From an uncultured Carboxylicivirga sp. (GTDB taxonomy: Bacteria; Bacteroidota; Bacteroidia; Bacteroidales; Marinilabiliaceae): a stretch of DNA of 64,000 bases. Below are positions 24,864 through 34,274 of this stretch, piece after piece. The stretch is from the NCBI GenBank assembly GCA_947491945.1, contig CANLLN010000012.1:1-64000 (forward strand). Reading direction: 5' to 3'. Made by a program: the position numbers and the translations under genes. Under the pieces are notes generated by a model. It saw nothing but the letters and a program-made list of their open reading frames with translations. It did no database searches and was not told where the DNA came from. Position 1 is the first letter of the stretch. Each line of letters begins with the position of its first letter.

Positions 24864-25865
24864 ATGTCCGATAAATATACAGTAAACTACCTGGAAGAAG
24901 CCGCCTATGGCGAATGGGATCAATATGTTGCGTCCCATCCTTTGGGCACACCCTTTCAACTGAGCACTTTCCTGAAACAGGTATCGGAAAATACAGGCCG
25001 CACCTTTCGGGTGATTGCCCTAAAGAAAGGCGACGAAATAGTGGGTGGATTTGCCTTTGGCGAAGTAAGCAAGCTGGGGTTTAAGATGATTCCCCTCCCC
25101 TACGACTGCCCGGTTTTTCAGCCATTATTTAATGAACGTGACACAAAATTTAGCACCAAAAAGGAAAGCCACAGACAGGAAATAACAAAGTGCTTAAACA
25201 ACTTTCTGCAAAGTCATTACCATGCGATTAGCTTTCGCTTTGACTGGCGCTGCAACGACCTACGAAGTTTCTCTGAGGATAAGTTTTCCATCGACCTCAA
25301 ATACACATACATACAAAACCTCAATGAATTTGACGCAAGCCATCATCCCATCGATCCGGCCACGAAGCGTCAGATTAAAAAAGCACACAAAGAGGGCTTT
25401 ACCGTAAACAAGGATATGAGCGATGATAACATAGCAGCCTTTTATGCACTGATACGAAAAACCTACAAACGACAAGGCCTGCCGCTGATCTTCAGCCAGA
25501 AAGACTATCAGCATTTACTTACGCGCCTTGTTGAACAGCACAAAGCCCGGCTTTATGTGATGTATATCAAAGATGAGCCGGTGGCCGCCATGGCCATCAG
25601 CACGATGAATAAACAGGCACATTATTGGCTTTCGGCCTCGGACACAAGCTACTCCAGATACGGCGGCACCTCAGCACTTATACTGGAAGTGCTTAACGAT
25701 TTAAAGATGCGAGGTATAGAATCTTTTGATTTCGTGGGCGCCAACACGGCAAGCATCAGTCGCTTTAAGGCGGGCTACAGCTTCAATCTTCAGGCCTATT
25801 ACGAAGCAAGCAAAACCCGCTTCCCGCTTTCCTTACTATTAAAAATAAAATCGTACATACAATAA
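24864..25865 (+). CDS. FemAB-like / GNAT-fold acyltransferase
   Basis: A 333-residue protein of the FemAB-related acetyltransferase group (two GNAT-like folds). The recognisable parts are WDQYVASHPLGTPFQLS at the N-terminus, the IKKAHKEGFTV segment in the middle, and the C-terminal lobe with YVMYIKDEPVAAMAIS and GTSALILEVLNDLKMRGIESFDFVGAN. Such proteins occur in exopolysaccharide loci, where they probably attach an acyl or aminoacyl group to a sugar. The gene is 6 bases after the sulfotransferase and 5 bases before the methyltransferase. The exact donor and acceptor are unknown. Confidence 0.8.
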   Translation: MSDKYTVNYLEEAAYGEWDQYVASHPLGTPFQLSTFLKQVSENTGRTFRVIALKKGDEIVGGFAFGEVSKLGFKMIPLPYDCPVFQPLFNERDTKFSTKKESHRQEITKCLNNFLQSHYHAISFRFDWRCNDLRSFSEDKFSIDLKYTYIQNLNEFDASHHPIDPATKRQIKKAHKEGFTVNKDMSDDNIAAFYALIRKTYKRQGLPLIFSQKDYQHLLTRLVEQHKARLYVMYIKDEPVAAMAISTMNKQAHYWLSASDTSYSRYGGTSALILEVLNDLKMRGIESFDFVGANTASISRFKAGYSFNLQAYYEASKTRFPLSLLLKIKSYIQ

Positions 25866-25870
25866 AAAGA

Positions 25871-26485
25871 ATGCCGCACACATCAAGTAAATATCACTAC
25901 TCCAGTGACTGGATTCATCAACTCGAAGATGAGCGACATTGGCAATACTACCATAGCCAACAGAAGCTGATCAATAAACACCTTACGCTCAAAGCCAATA
26001 TTCTGGAGCTGGGCATCGGCTCATCCTTTACCAGCAACTACCTGAAAAGCAAAGGCTTTATGGTGACCACCATGGATATTGATGCCGCAAAAGAACCCGA
26101 TATCGTTGGCAACATTGTTACGGAAAATCCACCACCTCAAGTGGATACAATGCTGGCCTTCGAGGTATTTGAACACATCCCCTACAATGAGTTTTTAGCC
26201 ACCCTTAAAAAATTGTTGAACAGCAATATTAAAACAATCCTACTAAGCTTTCCTTATAACGAAAAAGTATGGTTTGATATTGATGTGAGGGTTCACGTGT
26301 TCGGACGTATATGTTTTCAAATAGCCACACGACGAAATCGCCTGACCACCAATCATCACCATTGGGAGATACGCTACCGTCAGCACTCCCTGCAACAAAT
26401 AAAGAATGACATGACACAGTGCGGCTATCGCATTGTGGATGATTACAGAAAATACAGTCAGCATTTCTTTGTCTTAACCCGTTAG
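25871..26485 (+). CDS. SAM-dependent methyltransferase, class I
   Basis: A 204-residue Rossmann-fold methyltransferase. Motif I reads ILELGIGSS at about residues 41-49, the acidic end of strand 2 is TTMDID, and motif IV is MLAFEVFEHIPYNEF, all typical of Methyltransf_11-type enzymes. Its position in the polysaccharide run makes a sugar O-methyltransferase the simplest idea, but a lipid-linked substrate is equally possible. Five bases separate it from the FemAB-like gene and 12 from the deacetylase. Confidence 0.85.
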   Translation: MPHTSSKYHYSSDWIHQLEDERHWQYYHSQQKLINKHLTLKANILELGIGSSFTSNYLKSKGFMVTTMDIDAAKEPDIVGNIVTENPPPQVDTMLAFEVFEHIPYNEFLATLKKLLNSNIKTILLSFPYNEKVWFDIDVRVHVFGRICFQIATRRNRLTTNHHHWEIRYRQHSLQQIKNDMTQCGYRIVDDYRKYSQHFFVLTR

Positions 26486-26497
26486 TTCGCCTTTGCT

Positions 26498-27856
26498 ATG
26501 CAATCAGCTCTTAACACCCCTCAGCTCGAATATGTATTATTCCATCTTAACAGGCATGTTAATATCGACGAGCTAAAGCCTTACTTTAAGTATGGAAACG
26601 CCGCCGATACAAGTTGGATACAAATGCCGGCATCGGAAAACAAGATTGATCTTGCAAGACACATCCCTTATGCGGACAAGAGGCTTCCTGTGCTATTCCC
26701 TTGCTCAGATAATTCATCGTTTTTCAGCATTGAAGACAAGAAAGTGATTTTTCATCACGACCTACTCAAGGCATGCTTCTACCTTTTAAGCGGCTATCAG
26801 GAGACACAATGTGACGAAAGGGACTTTGCAGGCCGTTTCCCACACAAGGAATCCATCCAGAACAAACTGAATATTAATCACCTGCCCCTTGTTAACTACT
26901 ATTTTAAGATAATTATTGAGGGGCTAAAGTCCTGGGGCATTGCCAACGACATAAAGGTTAGCGAACGAAACCTGCCCCACAGAGGATATTTTCTCCTTTC
27001 GCACGATATTGACCGCACCCACTACTATCATTGGCGCGAAACCGCCTACCGCTGGATGCAGGTACTAGGACTGCGTAAAGCCACTTACGACAAGAAGCGA
27101 CTAAAAAAGGCGGCTCTGGATAGTTTGCTGCCCACCCTGTTTCCGGGCTATAAAACAGATCCTTTCTGGTCGTTTAAAGCCATGCGTAAAATGGAGAAAG
27201 CCCGCGGTATGGTCTCCGCCTGGTACTTCCTTAACCGCGATGGCTCGGCACATGATGCCCGCTATTTTTTCAAGGATAAGGCCATCCGCGATATGATGCT
27301 GCATCTGCATCACGATGGCTGCGAGATAGGCCTCCACGGCTCCTTGAAAACTGCTGAAAGCGAAATAGCCATGCACAAAGCCATGACAGACCTGAAGGCC
27401 GCCTTTCCGGCAACGATTTACGGCATACGGCAACATTTTTTAAAGTTTAAAGTGCCGGAAAGTTATCAAATACAAGCAGGTGCCGGACTGCAATACGATA
27501 CTTCGGTGGGCTTTGCCGAGCACGAAGGGTTTAGAAACGGATACTGCCACCCCTTTAAACCCTACGATTTTGAAAATGACCGTATGATTGACATCTGGGA
27601 GTTTCCCCTTACAGTAATGGATGGTACCCTGTTTTACTACCGCAAGTACAACTATGAGCAGGCATCGGACGCCATGGATACCCTACTGAAAGAAGTAAAG
27701 CAATTTGGCGGCCTCTTCAGCCTCCTATGGCACAACTCCTTTTTTGATGAATATGAATTTCCGGGCATCACCCAATTCTACACGTCAACACTAAAACAGA
27801 TAGCAGACTACGACTTAAAGAGTGTTACGGGAAAACAGTTACTTGAGCTGCTTTAG
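26498..27856 (+). CDS. Polysaccharide deacetylase-family protein
   Basis: A 452-residue protein whose C-terminal two thirds look like a NodB-type carbohydrate deacetylase: FLLSHDIDR at about residue 165 supplies the Asp-Asp-like motif 1, EIGLHGSLK at about 272 the His-containing motif 2, and YGIRQHFLKF and SLLWHNSFFDEY match later motifs. The N-terminal 150 residues form a separate alpha/beta domain. It has no signal peptide, so it may act in the cytoplasm on a lipid-linked sugar. The locus fits, since WecB nearby supplies an N-acetylated sugar. Its 3' end overlaps the converging glycosyltransferase gene by 18 bases. Confidence 0.8.
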   Translation: MQSALNTPQLEYVLFHLNRHVNIDELKPYFKYGNAADTSWIQMPASENKIDLARHIPYADKRLPVLFPCSDNSSFFSIEDKKVIFHHDLLKACFYLLSGYQETQCDERDFAGRFPHKESIQNKLNINHLPLVNYYFKIIIEGLKSWGIANDIKVSERNLPHRGYFLLSHDIDRTHYYHWRETAYRWMQVLGLRKATYDKKRLKKAALDSLLPTLFPGYKTDPFWSFKAMRKMEKARGMVSAWYFLNRDGSAHDARYFFKDKAIRDMMLHLHHDGCEIGLHGSLKTAESEIAMHKAMTDLKAAFPATIYGIRQHFLKFKVPESYQIQAGAGLQYDTSVGFAEHEGFRNGYCHPFKPYDFENDRMIDIWEFPLTVMDGTLFYYRKYNYEQASDAMDTLLKEVKQFGGLFSLLWHNSFFDEYEFPGITQFYTSTLKQIADYDLKSVTGKQLLELL

Positions 27857-29032
27857 GCGATCAAACAAAACCGCCTCCATGGATGCAATAATCGATTGAT
27901 AGCTGTAGTTTGCCTTCACAAAGGCATAACCGTTTTCACCCATTATCCGGCGACGCTCATCATCGCCAAGCAACTGCTGTATGGCTGCTGCCATGGCGCT
28001 TATATTACCCTTTTCGTAGGTAAGCCCACCCTTTGATAGTCGCTCGTTATTAGTTAAGTCGGCCTCCATCACCAGTGGCAGTTTACACAACTGTGCATCC
28101 AGGGCACTTAAGGTGTTTTCGCGCGGAAAAACAGCGAGGGTCGCCATATTATAGTAAGCATTTAAGTCAGCCACACGAACAGCATCTTTAACAATGACTT
28201 TCACTTTAGAATTTTCTTTACACAGAAGGAAAGTTTCACTGTAATAAGGCGCTGTCTTACCACCCAGCATCAACAGACAAACATCGGACAAATCGATGTC
28301 CAGCTTATTCAAGGCTTCAATAACCAGATGGGGCGACTTGGGCTGATTGAACTTACCGGCATACAAAATGATGTGCCGCTCGGCAATACCCAGTGTTTCG
28401 CGCAGCTTGTTGCCCGCATCCTCATCGGGATAAAACACCTTGGGGTCAGTGCCGATAAGATAAGGGTACACCTGATCGTCAGCCAAGCAATAACGGGATA
28501 GTAATATATTTTTATTCTCAGCTGCCGTATAAAAAACCGGAGCTTTATAGCGTCTTAATGGACGCACTACCAGGCGCTTCAACAACTTAAAGTAAAGCCG
28601 CTCAACAACACCTCCTTTAAATTGATTATCAAGCGTATGTGTATCGGCACACACCAGGCACTTTTTGTACAAACCATTATTCATCAGTAATGAAAAGGCA
28701 GTGTAGGATTCCAGGGCATGAACAAACAGCACATCGGGCTGCAACGAAAGGATCTTTTTACGCACACCTTTCATCAACAAGTTATATCCGTTTTTCTTTT
28801 CGTAACGAACGGGAAGGCGATGAATGGTAACACCATATTCCTTCTCAAAAGCTTCATCTTTAGCCCGAATAAGCTCGGATGTTAGCCCCTCATGATTGAA
28901 AAGCTTTAATGAATTGGAGCATACAATGTGCATGTCCACATCAGCACAATGAAACTTGGCCGTAAAATTAAGCTGATAACCCATATCGGGATGAAAGCGA
29001 TCCTCCACATGTACTACACGTAACTTTTTCAT
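27839..29032 (-). CDS. Glycosyltransferase family 4-like protein
   Basis: A 397-residue GT-B glycosyltransferase. The N-terminal acceptor domain begins MKKLRVVHVEDRFHPDMGYQ, and the C-terminal donor-binding domain contains HIILYAGKFNQPKSPHLVIEAL and the usual E-x7-E region, here ENTLSALDAQLCKLPLVME. It probably adds a sugar to the lipid-linked glycan assembled by this locus. It lies 3 bases downstream of wecB on the same strand, so the pair forms a leftward operon that converges on the rightward polysaccharide genes with an 18-base overlap of coding ends. Confidence 0.85.
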   Translation of the reverse strand: MKKLRVVHVEDRFHPDMGYQLNFTAKFHCADVDMHIVCSNSLKLFNHEGLTSELIRAKDEAFEKEYGVTIHRLPVRYEKKNGYNLLMKGVRKKILSLQPDVLFVHALESYTAFSLLMNNGLYKKCLVCADTHTLDNQFKGGVVERLYFKLLKRLVVRPLRRYKAPVFYTAAENKNILLSRYCLADDQVYPYLIGTDPKVFYPDEDAGNKLRETLGIAERHIILYAGKFNQPKSPHLVIEALNKLDIDLSDVCLLMLGGKTAPYYSETFLLCKENSKVKVIVKDAVRVADLNAYYNMATLAVFPRENTLSALDAQLCKLPLVMEADLTNNERLSKGGLTYEKGNISAMAAAIQQLLGDDERRRIMGENGYAFVKANYSYQSIIASMEAVLFDRLKQLK

Positions 29033-29035
29033 CGC

Positions 29036-30187
29036 CTAGGCTTGCTGATATTGTTCCACAACCTTCTGACAGATAAAATGAGCAGCCTGACCATCGCCGT
29101 AGATGGGTGGAAACTGAAGTTGCTTATGCCCCGGAAACTGAAGCATGGAAGCTTCAATAAGTGCCGCATCGGCATCTGCAAGCACAGCATTACCACCTTC
29201 AACCAGCTCAACCCATTCCGTTTCAGGACGCATTACAACACAGGGTTTTTCAAAGAAATAAGCCTCCTTTTGTACACCCCCGGAATCGGTCACCACTAAA
29301 TGGCAGTGCTTTTCCAGCTCAATAATATCGAAGAAACCCAGAGGCTCAGTCAGAATAATTTTATCATTATCATACAAAGCTTTATAACTATGCTCCTCAA
29401 GTAATTGTTTAATCATTTTAGACGTGCGCGGATGCATAGGAAAAACCACTTTCTGTCCGCTCTTCTTCACAAAATTGATAACAGCTGAAACAATGGCATT
29501 CAAACGTTGGGCATTATCCGTATTCAGATCACGATGCATGGTGAATAACACAAATTGATCGGATGCAAGCCCCAAACGACTCATTACCTTGCTATTACCC
29601 TTAGCCACGGCAGCAAAATGCAGTGAATTATCGTACATCACGTCACCACAGTGATAAACCACAGGCCGGTCAGGATCACCAGGAACACTATGATGCTTAA
29701 TTCCCTCACAACTGAGGTTATCAATGGCTGTTTGAGTAGGACAGAACAGCATACTCGATACATGATCGCACATAATACGATTCACCTCTTCGGGCATACT
29801 TTTATTGAAGGAACGCAATCCGGCCTCCACATGCAACACGTCGATGCCCATCTTTACCGCCGTTAAGGAAGCCGCCAGGGTAGAGTTGGTATCGCCATAC
29901 ACAAGGACTGCATGCGGCTGCTCCTTTTCCAGCACTTCTTCAAAACGCTCCATGATTAAAGCTGTTTGCTTCGCATGACTCAGCGAGCCGCAGGCCAGGT
30001 TATAGGATGGCGCTGGTATGCTGAGCTGATCAAAAAAACCACCCGACATATTGGCATCGTAATGCTGCCCGGTATGCACCACCACATCGGTAATTGCATG
30101 AGCATAGTCTGCTTTTATGGCCCGACTAATAGCGGCTGCCTTGATGATCTGAGGGCGTGCCCCCACGACGTTAATAAGCTTTATCAT
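29036..30187 (-). CDS. wecB: UDP-N-acetylglucosamine 2-epimerase, non-hydrolysing
   Basis: A 383-residue cytoplasmic enzyme that interconverts UDP-GlcNAc and UDP-ManNAc. The N-terminus LINVVGARPQIIKAAA, the YGDTNSTLA loop, HVEAGLRS and the MPEEVNR active-site segment are characteristic, as is TDSGGVQKEA near residue 290. The later motif RPETEWVEL is a slight variant of the usual REETEWPE, a subgroup found in surface-polysaccharide loci. UDP-ManNAc or a derivative is therefore a likely building block here. A minus-strand TAGTTTTG box at 30225-30232 could be its promoter. Confidence 0.92.
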   Translation of the reverse strand: MIKLINVVGARPQIIKAAAISRAIKADYAHAITDVVVHTGQHYDANMSGGFFDQLSIPAPSYNLACGSLSHAKQTALIMERFEEVLEKEQPHAVLVYGDTNSTLAASLTAVKMGIDVLHVEAGLRSFNKSMPEEVNRIMCDHVSSMLFCPTQTAIDNLSCEGIKHHSVPGDPDRPVVYHCGDVMYDNSLHFAAVAKGNSKVMSRLGLASDQFVLFTMHRDLNTDNAQRLNAIVSAVINFVKKSGQKVVFPMHPRTSKMIKQLLEEHSYKALYDNDKIILTEPLGFFDIIELEKHCHLVVTDSGGVQKEAYFFEKPCVVMRPETEWVELVEGGNAVLADADAALIEASMLQFPGHKQLQFPPIYGDGQAAHFICQKVVEQYQQA

Positions 30188-30351
30188 TGTGTACGGTTAT
30201 AGATTGATGGCAACAATGCGCCTCCAAAACTAACGAAAATACAGCGTTTTTAAAACCTAAATCAGCATGACTGTATTACTCATGGTTCGGTTAATTTTTG
30301 TTAATTCAAAGATTAATTACCATCTTTTCTCACTCATATTAAGGCATTTTA

Positions 30352-30359
30352 TATTTTTG
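30352..30359 (+). promoter_or_regulatory. -7 box upstream of ftsX
   Basis: TATTTTTG at 30352-30359, 15 bases before the ATG at 30375. The divergent wecB promoter lies about 120 bases to the left. Confidence 0.5.
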
Positions 30360-30374
30360 CAGTAATTTGGAAGA

Positions 30375-31253
30375 ATGGCAAATAAGAATCAAATAACAAG
30401 CGGACGCAAACTGCGAAGTTCATACATCACCACAACGATCAGTATCGCCCTGGTACTCTTTCTGTTGGGCATCATCGGCCTATTACTACTGAATGCTCAG
30501 CGCTTGTCCAACTACGTGAAGGAGAACATTGGCTTTACCATTCTGATCAAAGACAATGCGCGCGAGGCCGAGGTCAAACGACTGGAGAAACTTCTTAGCA
30601 CATCGCCTTTTATCAAGCAAACTGAATACGTTGACAAGGATCGTGCTGCCGAGGAACTCAAAGAAGAACTGGGCGAAGACTTTGTGGAATTCCTGGGATA
30701 TAATCCTTTGCTGTCATCCATCGATGTGAAACTATTTGCCCCCTATGCTAACCCGGACAGTCTGGTAAAAGTAGAAGCCGTCATCATGGAGTTTCCACAA
30801 GTAAAAGAAGTAATCTATCAGAAAAACCTGATTCACCTGGTGCACCAAAACGTAAAGCCCATCGCCTTTTATCTGGGTCTGTTTTCTCTTATGCTTCTAC
30901 TAATCGCCATTACACTGATTAATAACACCATCCGCATGTCGGTTTATTCAAAGCGCTTTATTATACGCACCATGCAACTGGTAGGTGCCACCAAATCGTT
31001 TATCCGACGGCCCATACTGTGGGGCAGCGTGCTGCATGGATTTGTGGGCGCTGTACTGGCAATTGCCCTTTTAACCATAATGATTTACCTGAGCAGCAAA
31101 GAGCTGGCCGGCGTTATCGGCTTTAACAACATGGATTTGATACTCATTTTGTTTGCCATGGTGATATTACTGGGGGTTTTCATTACCTTGCTATCAACCT
31201 TTTTTGCCGTTAATAAGTACCTAAACCTGCGTACCGACGATTTATACTTTTAA
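30375..31253 (+). CDS. ftsX: Cell division protein FtsX
   Basis: A 292-residue inner-membrane protein with the FtsX layout: one N-terminal helix (about 20-42), a periplasmic domain (45-165) and three C-terminal helices. The periplasmic segment (VKENIGFTILIKDNA, YVDKDRAAEELKEELGEDF) and the MQLVGATKSFIRRPI coupling region are diagnostic. FtsX works with the ATPase FtsE to switch on peptidoglycan hydrolases at the septum. ftsE is not in the window, as is usual in this phylum. It heads the operon ftsX-DUF3098-uppP-truB-queA. Confidence 0.95.
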   Translation: MANKNQITSGRKLRSSYITTTISIALVLFLLGIIGLLLLNAQRLSNYVKENIGFTILIKDNAREAEVKRLEKLLSTSPFIKQTEYVDKDRAAEELKEELGEDFVEFLGYNPLLSSIDVKLFAPYANPDSLVKVEAVIMEFPQVKEVIYQKNLIHLVHQNVKPIAFYLGLFSLMLLLIAITLINNTIRMSVYSKRFIIRTMQLVGATKSFIRRPILWGSVLHGFVGAVLAIALLTIMIYLSSKELAGVIGFNNMDLILILFAMVILLGVFITLLSTFFAVNKYLNLRTDDLYF

Positions 31254-31296
31254 AAAAGGTAATACACCAAAAATATTTGTTTATAAACACTTTAAC

Positions 31297-31548
31297 ATGA
31301 CACAAAAAGATCAGGATAAGAAGTTTCAGTTTGCCCTGGCAAAAGAAAATTACATACTGCTGGCCATTGGCTTTGCCATTATCATCCTAGGCTTTGTTCT
31401 AATGATTGGTGGCCGTAGCGATGACCCCACTGTTTTTAATGAAGAAATATTCAGCTTTCGCCGCATCACCCTAGCCCCCATCGTGGTTTTATTTGGCTTT
31501 ATTTTTGAAATCTACGCCATTATGAAAAAGCCAAAAACCGACAAATAA
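31297..31548 (+). CDS. DUF3098 small membrane protein
   Basis: An 83-residue protein with two membrane helices (about 20-40 and 57-77) joined by a loop holding GGRSDDPTVFNEEIFSFRRITLAPI, which matches the DUF3098 family. The family is restricted largely to Bacteroidota and regularly sits directly after ftsX, as here (43 bases after it and 15 bases before uppP). Its function is unknown; the context suggests an accessory part of the division or cell-wall machinery. Confidence 0.85.
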   Translation: MTQKDQDKKFQFALAKENYILLAIGFAIIILGFVLMIGGRSDDPTVFNEEIFSFRRITLAPIVVLFGFIFEIYAIMKKPKTDK

Positions 31549-31563
31549 AGAAGATACAATTTT

Positions 31564-32358
31564 ATGGGAATATTAGAAGCTTTAGTCCTGGGAATTATCC
31601 AAGGGCTAACGGAGTTTTTGCCGGTGAGTAGCAGCGGCCATCTTGAAATTACAAAGGCCTTATTTGGCGCCAACGCAATGGCGAAGGAAAGCATGTTTAT
31701 GACAGTGATGCTGCACGGCGCTACCGCCATCAGTACGCTCGTTGTTTTTCGCAAAGAAATTATGGAGATTATAGCCGGCCTCTTTCAGTTTAAATGGAAT
31801 GAGCAAAGCGCCTTCTCGCTGAAAATTATTTTATCTATGTTGCCCGCCGCATTTGTAGGCGTGGCTTTCAGCGACCAGATTGAGGCACTGTTTAACAACC
31901 AGATTCTGCTGGTGGGTATGATGCTGATTATTACTGCCGGCCTGCTTTTCCTGGCCGATAAAGCGAAAACAACAGAAAAAGGCGTCTCCTTTTTTCATGC
32001 ACTGATCATTGGCATTGCACAAGCCATTGCAATTCTGCCGGGTATTTCACGCTCGGGCGCCACCATCTCCACTTCGGTACTATTAGGCATTGACCGCACA
32101 CGGGCTACCCGTTTCTCCTTTCTAATGGTGGTCCCCCTTATACTGGGTAAGATGGCCAAGGATTTACTATCGGACGACTTTACCACGGCCGGCGTATCCT
32201 TTATTCCATTAGCGGTAGGCTTTGTGGCAGCTTTTATCACCGGACTACTGGCCTGCACCTGGATGATCAAACTGGTGCGCAACAGCAAGCTAAGCTATTT
32301 CGCCGTTTACTGTGCTATTGTGGGTATCATCGCCATGGTGCATCAATTGTTTTTTTAA
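31564..32358 (+). CDS. uppP: Undecaprenyl-diphosphatase UppP/BacA
   Basis: A 264-residue polytopic inner-membrane phosphatase that converts undecaprenyl diphosphate to the monophosphate carrier used for peptidoglycan and surface glycan synthesis; overproduction gives bacitracin resistance. The catalytic segments TEFLPVSSSGHLEI (about 16-30) and LPGISRSGATIS (about 158-170) are intact. Fifteen bases separate it from the DUF3098 gene and 21 from truB. It connects functionally with both the elongasome genes and the polysaccharide locus in this window. Confidence 0.95.
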   Translation: MGILEALVLGIIQGLTEFLPVSSSGHLEITKALFGANAMAKESMFMTVMLHGATAISTLVVFRKEIMEIIAGLFQFKWNEQSAFSLKIILSMLPAAFVGVAFSDQIEALFNNQILLVGMMLIITAGLLFLADKAKTTEKGVSFFHALIIGIAQAIAILPGISRSGATISTSVLLGIDRTRATRFSFLMVVPLILGKMAKDLLSDDFTTAGVSFIPLAVGFVAAFITGLLACTWMIKLVRNSKLSYFAVYCAIVGIIAMVHQLFF

Positions 32359-32379
32359 TCGAATAACTCATCTTAACGA

Positions 32380-33096
32380 ATGAATATAGAGTATAGTGAA
32401 GAACGCTTTCGTGAAGGACAGGTCTTACTCATTAACAAACCACTGGACTGGACTTCGTTTGACGTTGTAAATAAAATACGCTTGTGCCTGAAGCGCTACC
32501 TGGGAATTAAAAAAATTAAAGTGGGCCACGCCGGCACTCTCGACCCCCTGGCCACAGGCCTGGTAATTGTATGCACCGGTAAAGCCACCAAGCAAATCGA
32601 CCAGTTTCTGGGTATGGATAAGCAATACATTGCCGATGTTCGTCTGGGTGCCACTACGCCCTCATTCGATCTGGAAACAGAACCCGACAAGCACTTTCCA
32701 GTGGATCATATTACCCCCGAAATGGTAAATAAGGCCATTGCAAGCTATACGGGAGAAATCGATCAGATACCTCCACTGTTTTCCGCGCTGAAGATAAACG
32801 GGCAGAAAGCCTATGAACTGGCACGTAAAGGCAAAGAGGTAGAGCTAAAAGCCCGCAAAATAAAAATCCATGAGATGACCCTGTTGCACTGGGATCAACA
32901 CGAAAACATGCAGCTGGACATCTCCTGTAGCAAAGGCACATATATCCGTTCCCTGGCGCGCGATTTGGGCTATGAGCTAGGTTCGGGCGGACACCTTACC
33001 GGACTGGTGCGCACCCGGATAGGCCCCTACCAACTGAGCGAAGCCATTACCATTGAGGAATTTGAAAAAAAATTAGGTATCTTTGCAACAAATTAA
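32380..33096 (+). CDS. truB: tRNA pseudouridine(55) synthase
   Basis: A 238-residue enzyme that makes pseudouridine at position 55 in the T-loop of tRNAs. The catalytic motif HAGTLDPLATGLV places the nucleophilic aspartate at residue 55, and the later GTYIRSLARDLG is also diagnostic. It lacks the C-terminal PUA-like extension of E. coli TruB, giving the shorter form usual in this phylum. It sits between uppP and queA in the same direction. Confidence 0.96.
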   Translation: MNIEYSEERFREGQVLLINKPLDWTSFDVVNKIRLCLKRYLGIKKIKVGHAGTLDPLATGLVIVCTGKATKQIDQFLGMDKQYIADVRLGATTPSFDLETEPDKHFPVDHITPEMVNKAIASYTGEIDQIPPLFSALKINGQKAYELARKGKEVELKARKIKIHEMTLLHWDQHENMQLDISCSKGTYIRSLARDLGYELGSGGHLTGLVRTRIGPYQLSEAITIEEFEKKLGIFATN

Positions 33097-33137
33097 AAAT
33101 ACCTGCGTATAAGGTAGGCCTGTCGGACAATTCAATA

Positions 33138-33166
33138 AACATCATCTTAAACAAAAAGGTGATGTT
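33138..33166 (+). terminator. Hairpin between truB and queA
   Basis: AACATCATCTT (33138-33148) pairs with AAGGTGATGTT (33156-33166) with one G-T wobble and a seven-base loop. The following sequence TATTTGTG is only moderately T-rich, so this may be a weak terminator or an RNA processing site. Confidence 0.4.
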
Positions 33167-33205
33167 ATTTGTGTAACTTATCGCGAATTAGTAAAACAAA
33201 AATAT

Positions 33206-34255
33206 ATGAAGTTATCGAAGTTTAAGTATAAGCTACCGGAAGAGCTAATTGCTTTACATCCTGCACAAAATCGTGATGAGTCACGCCTGATGGTTCTGAA
33301 TAGGAACACCAAAGAAATTGAGCACAAAATCTTTAAGGATATAATTGATTACTTTGAGGATCAGGATGTCATGGTTTTTAACAATACCAAGGTGTTTCCG
33401 GCCCGGCTGTATGGTAACAAAGAAAAAACGGGTGCAGAGATAGAAGTATTTCTGTTGCGCGAACTTAATCGCGAGCAACGCCTTTGGGATGTATTGGTTG
33501 ATCCTGCCCGTAAAATTCGCATCGGTAACAAGCTGTATTTTGGCGACGACGACAACCTGGTGGCTGAAGTCATCGACAACACCACTTCACGCGGTCGAAC
33601 ACTGCGATTCCTCTACGATGGATCTTACGAGGAATTTAAGAAGACTTTATATGGAATGGGCGAAACCCCCCTTCCTAAAATTATCGATCGCGATGTAGTA
33701 CCTGAGGACAAAGATCGCTATCAAACCATCTATGCTAAACACGAGGGAGCTGTGGCTGCCCCAACGGCCGGCATGCACTTTAGCCGAGAGCTGATGAAAC
33801 GTCTTGAAATTATTGGCGTAAACTTCTCGGAAATAACGCTTCATGTTGGTTTGGGTAACTTCCGCCAGGTAGATGTTGAGGATTTAACCAAGCACAAGAT
33901 GGACTCGGAGCAAATCTTCATCACCGAAGAAGCCACTAAAATAATTAATGAGGGCAAAGACCGCAAGAAACGCATCTGCGCTGTGGGCACCACCGTAATG
34001 CGCACACTGGAGAGCTCTGTTTCAACCTACGGTCATGTGAAGCCTTTTGAGGGATGGACGAATAAATTCATCTTCCCTCCTTACGAATTTCAGGTAGCGA
34101 ACTCCATGATTTCAAACTTCCACCTGCCCTCATCCACACTGATGATGATGTCAGCAGCCTTTGGGGGCTACGACTTTGTGATGGAGGCCTATCAGCTTGC
34201 CGTAAAAGAAAAATACCGCTTTGGCACTTACGGCGATGCTATGCTTATCATCTAA
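33206..34255 (+). CDS. queA: S-adenosylmethionine:tRNA ribosyltransferase-isomerase
   Basis: A 349-residue enzyme of the queuosine pathway that transfers and rearranges the ribosyl group of SAM onto preQ1-modified tRNA to give epoxyqueuosine. The family signatures [38 protein letters not shown] and [14 protein letters not shown] are all present, and the C-terminus [10 protein letters not shown] is normal. It lies 109 bases after truB, with a hairpin between, and is followed by a strong terminator, so it closes the ftsX operon or forms its own unit. Confidence 0.97.
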   Translation: MKLSKFKYKLPEELIALHPAQNRDESRLMVLNRNTKEIEHKIFKDIIDYFEDQDVMVFNNTKVFPARLYGNKEKTGAEIEVFLLRELNREQRLWDVLVDPARKIRIGNKLYFGDDDNLVAEVIDNTTSRGRTLRFLYDGSYEEFKKTLYGMGETPLPKIIDRDVVPEDKDRYQTIYAKHEGAVAAPTAGMHFSRELMKRLEIIGVNFSEITLHVGLGNFRQVDVEDLTKHKMDSEQIFITEEATKIINEGKDRKKRICAVGTTVMRTLESSVSTYGHVKPFEGWTNKFIFPPYEFQVANSMISNFHLPSSTLMMMSAAFGGYDFVMEAYQLAVKEKYRFGTYGDAMLII

Positions 34256-34274
34256 TCAACTCATATATTGATTC

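Noticed and set aside
22441-27856. Exosortase/PEP-CTERM-type exopolysaccharide locus
   Set aside because: FemAB-like and deacetylase genes recall such loci, but there is no exosortase, no PrsK/PrsT-like gene and no PEP-CTERM protein here.
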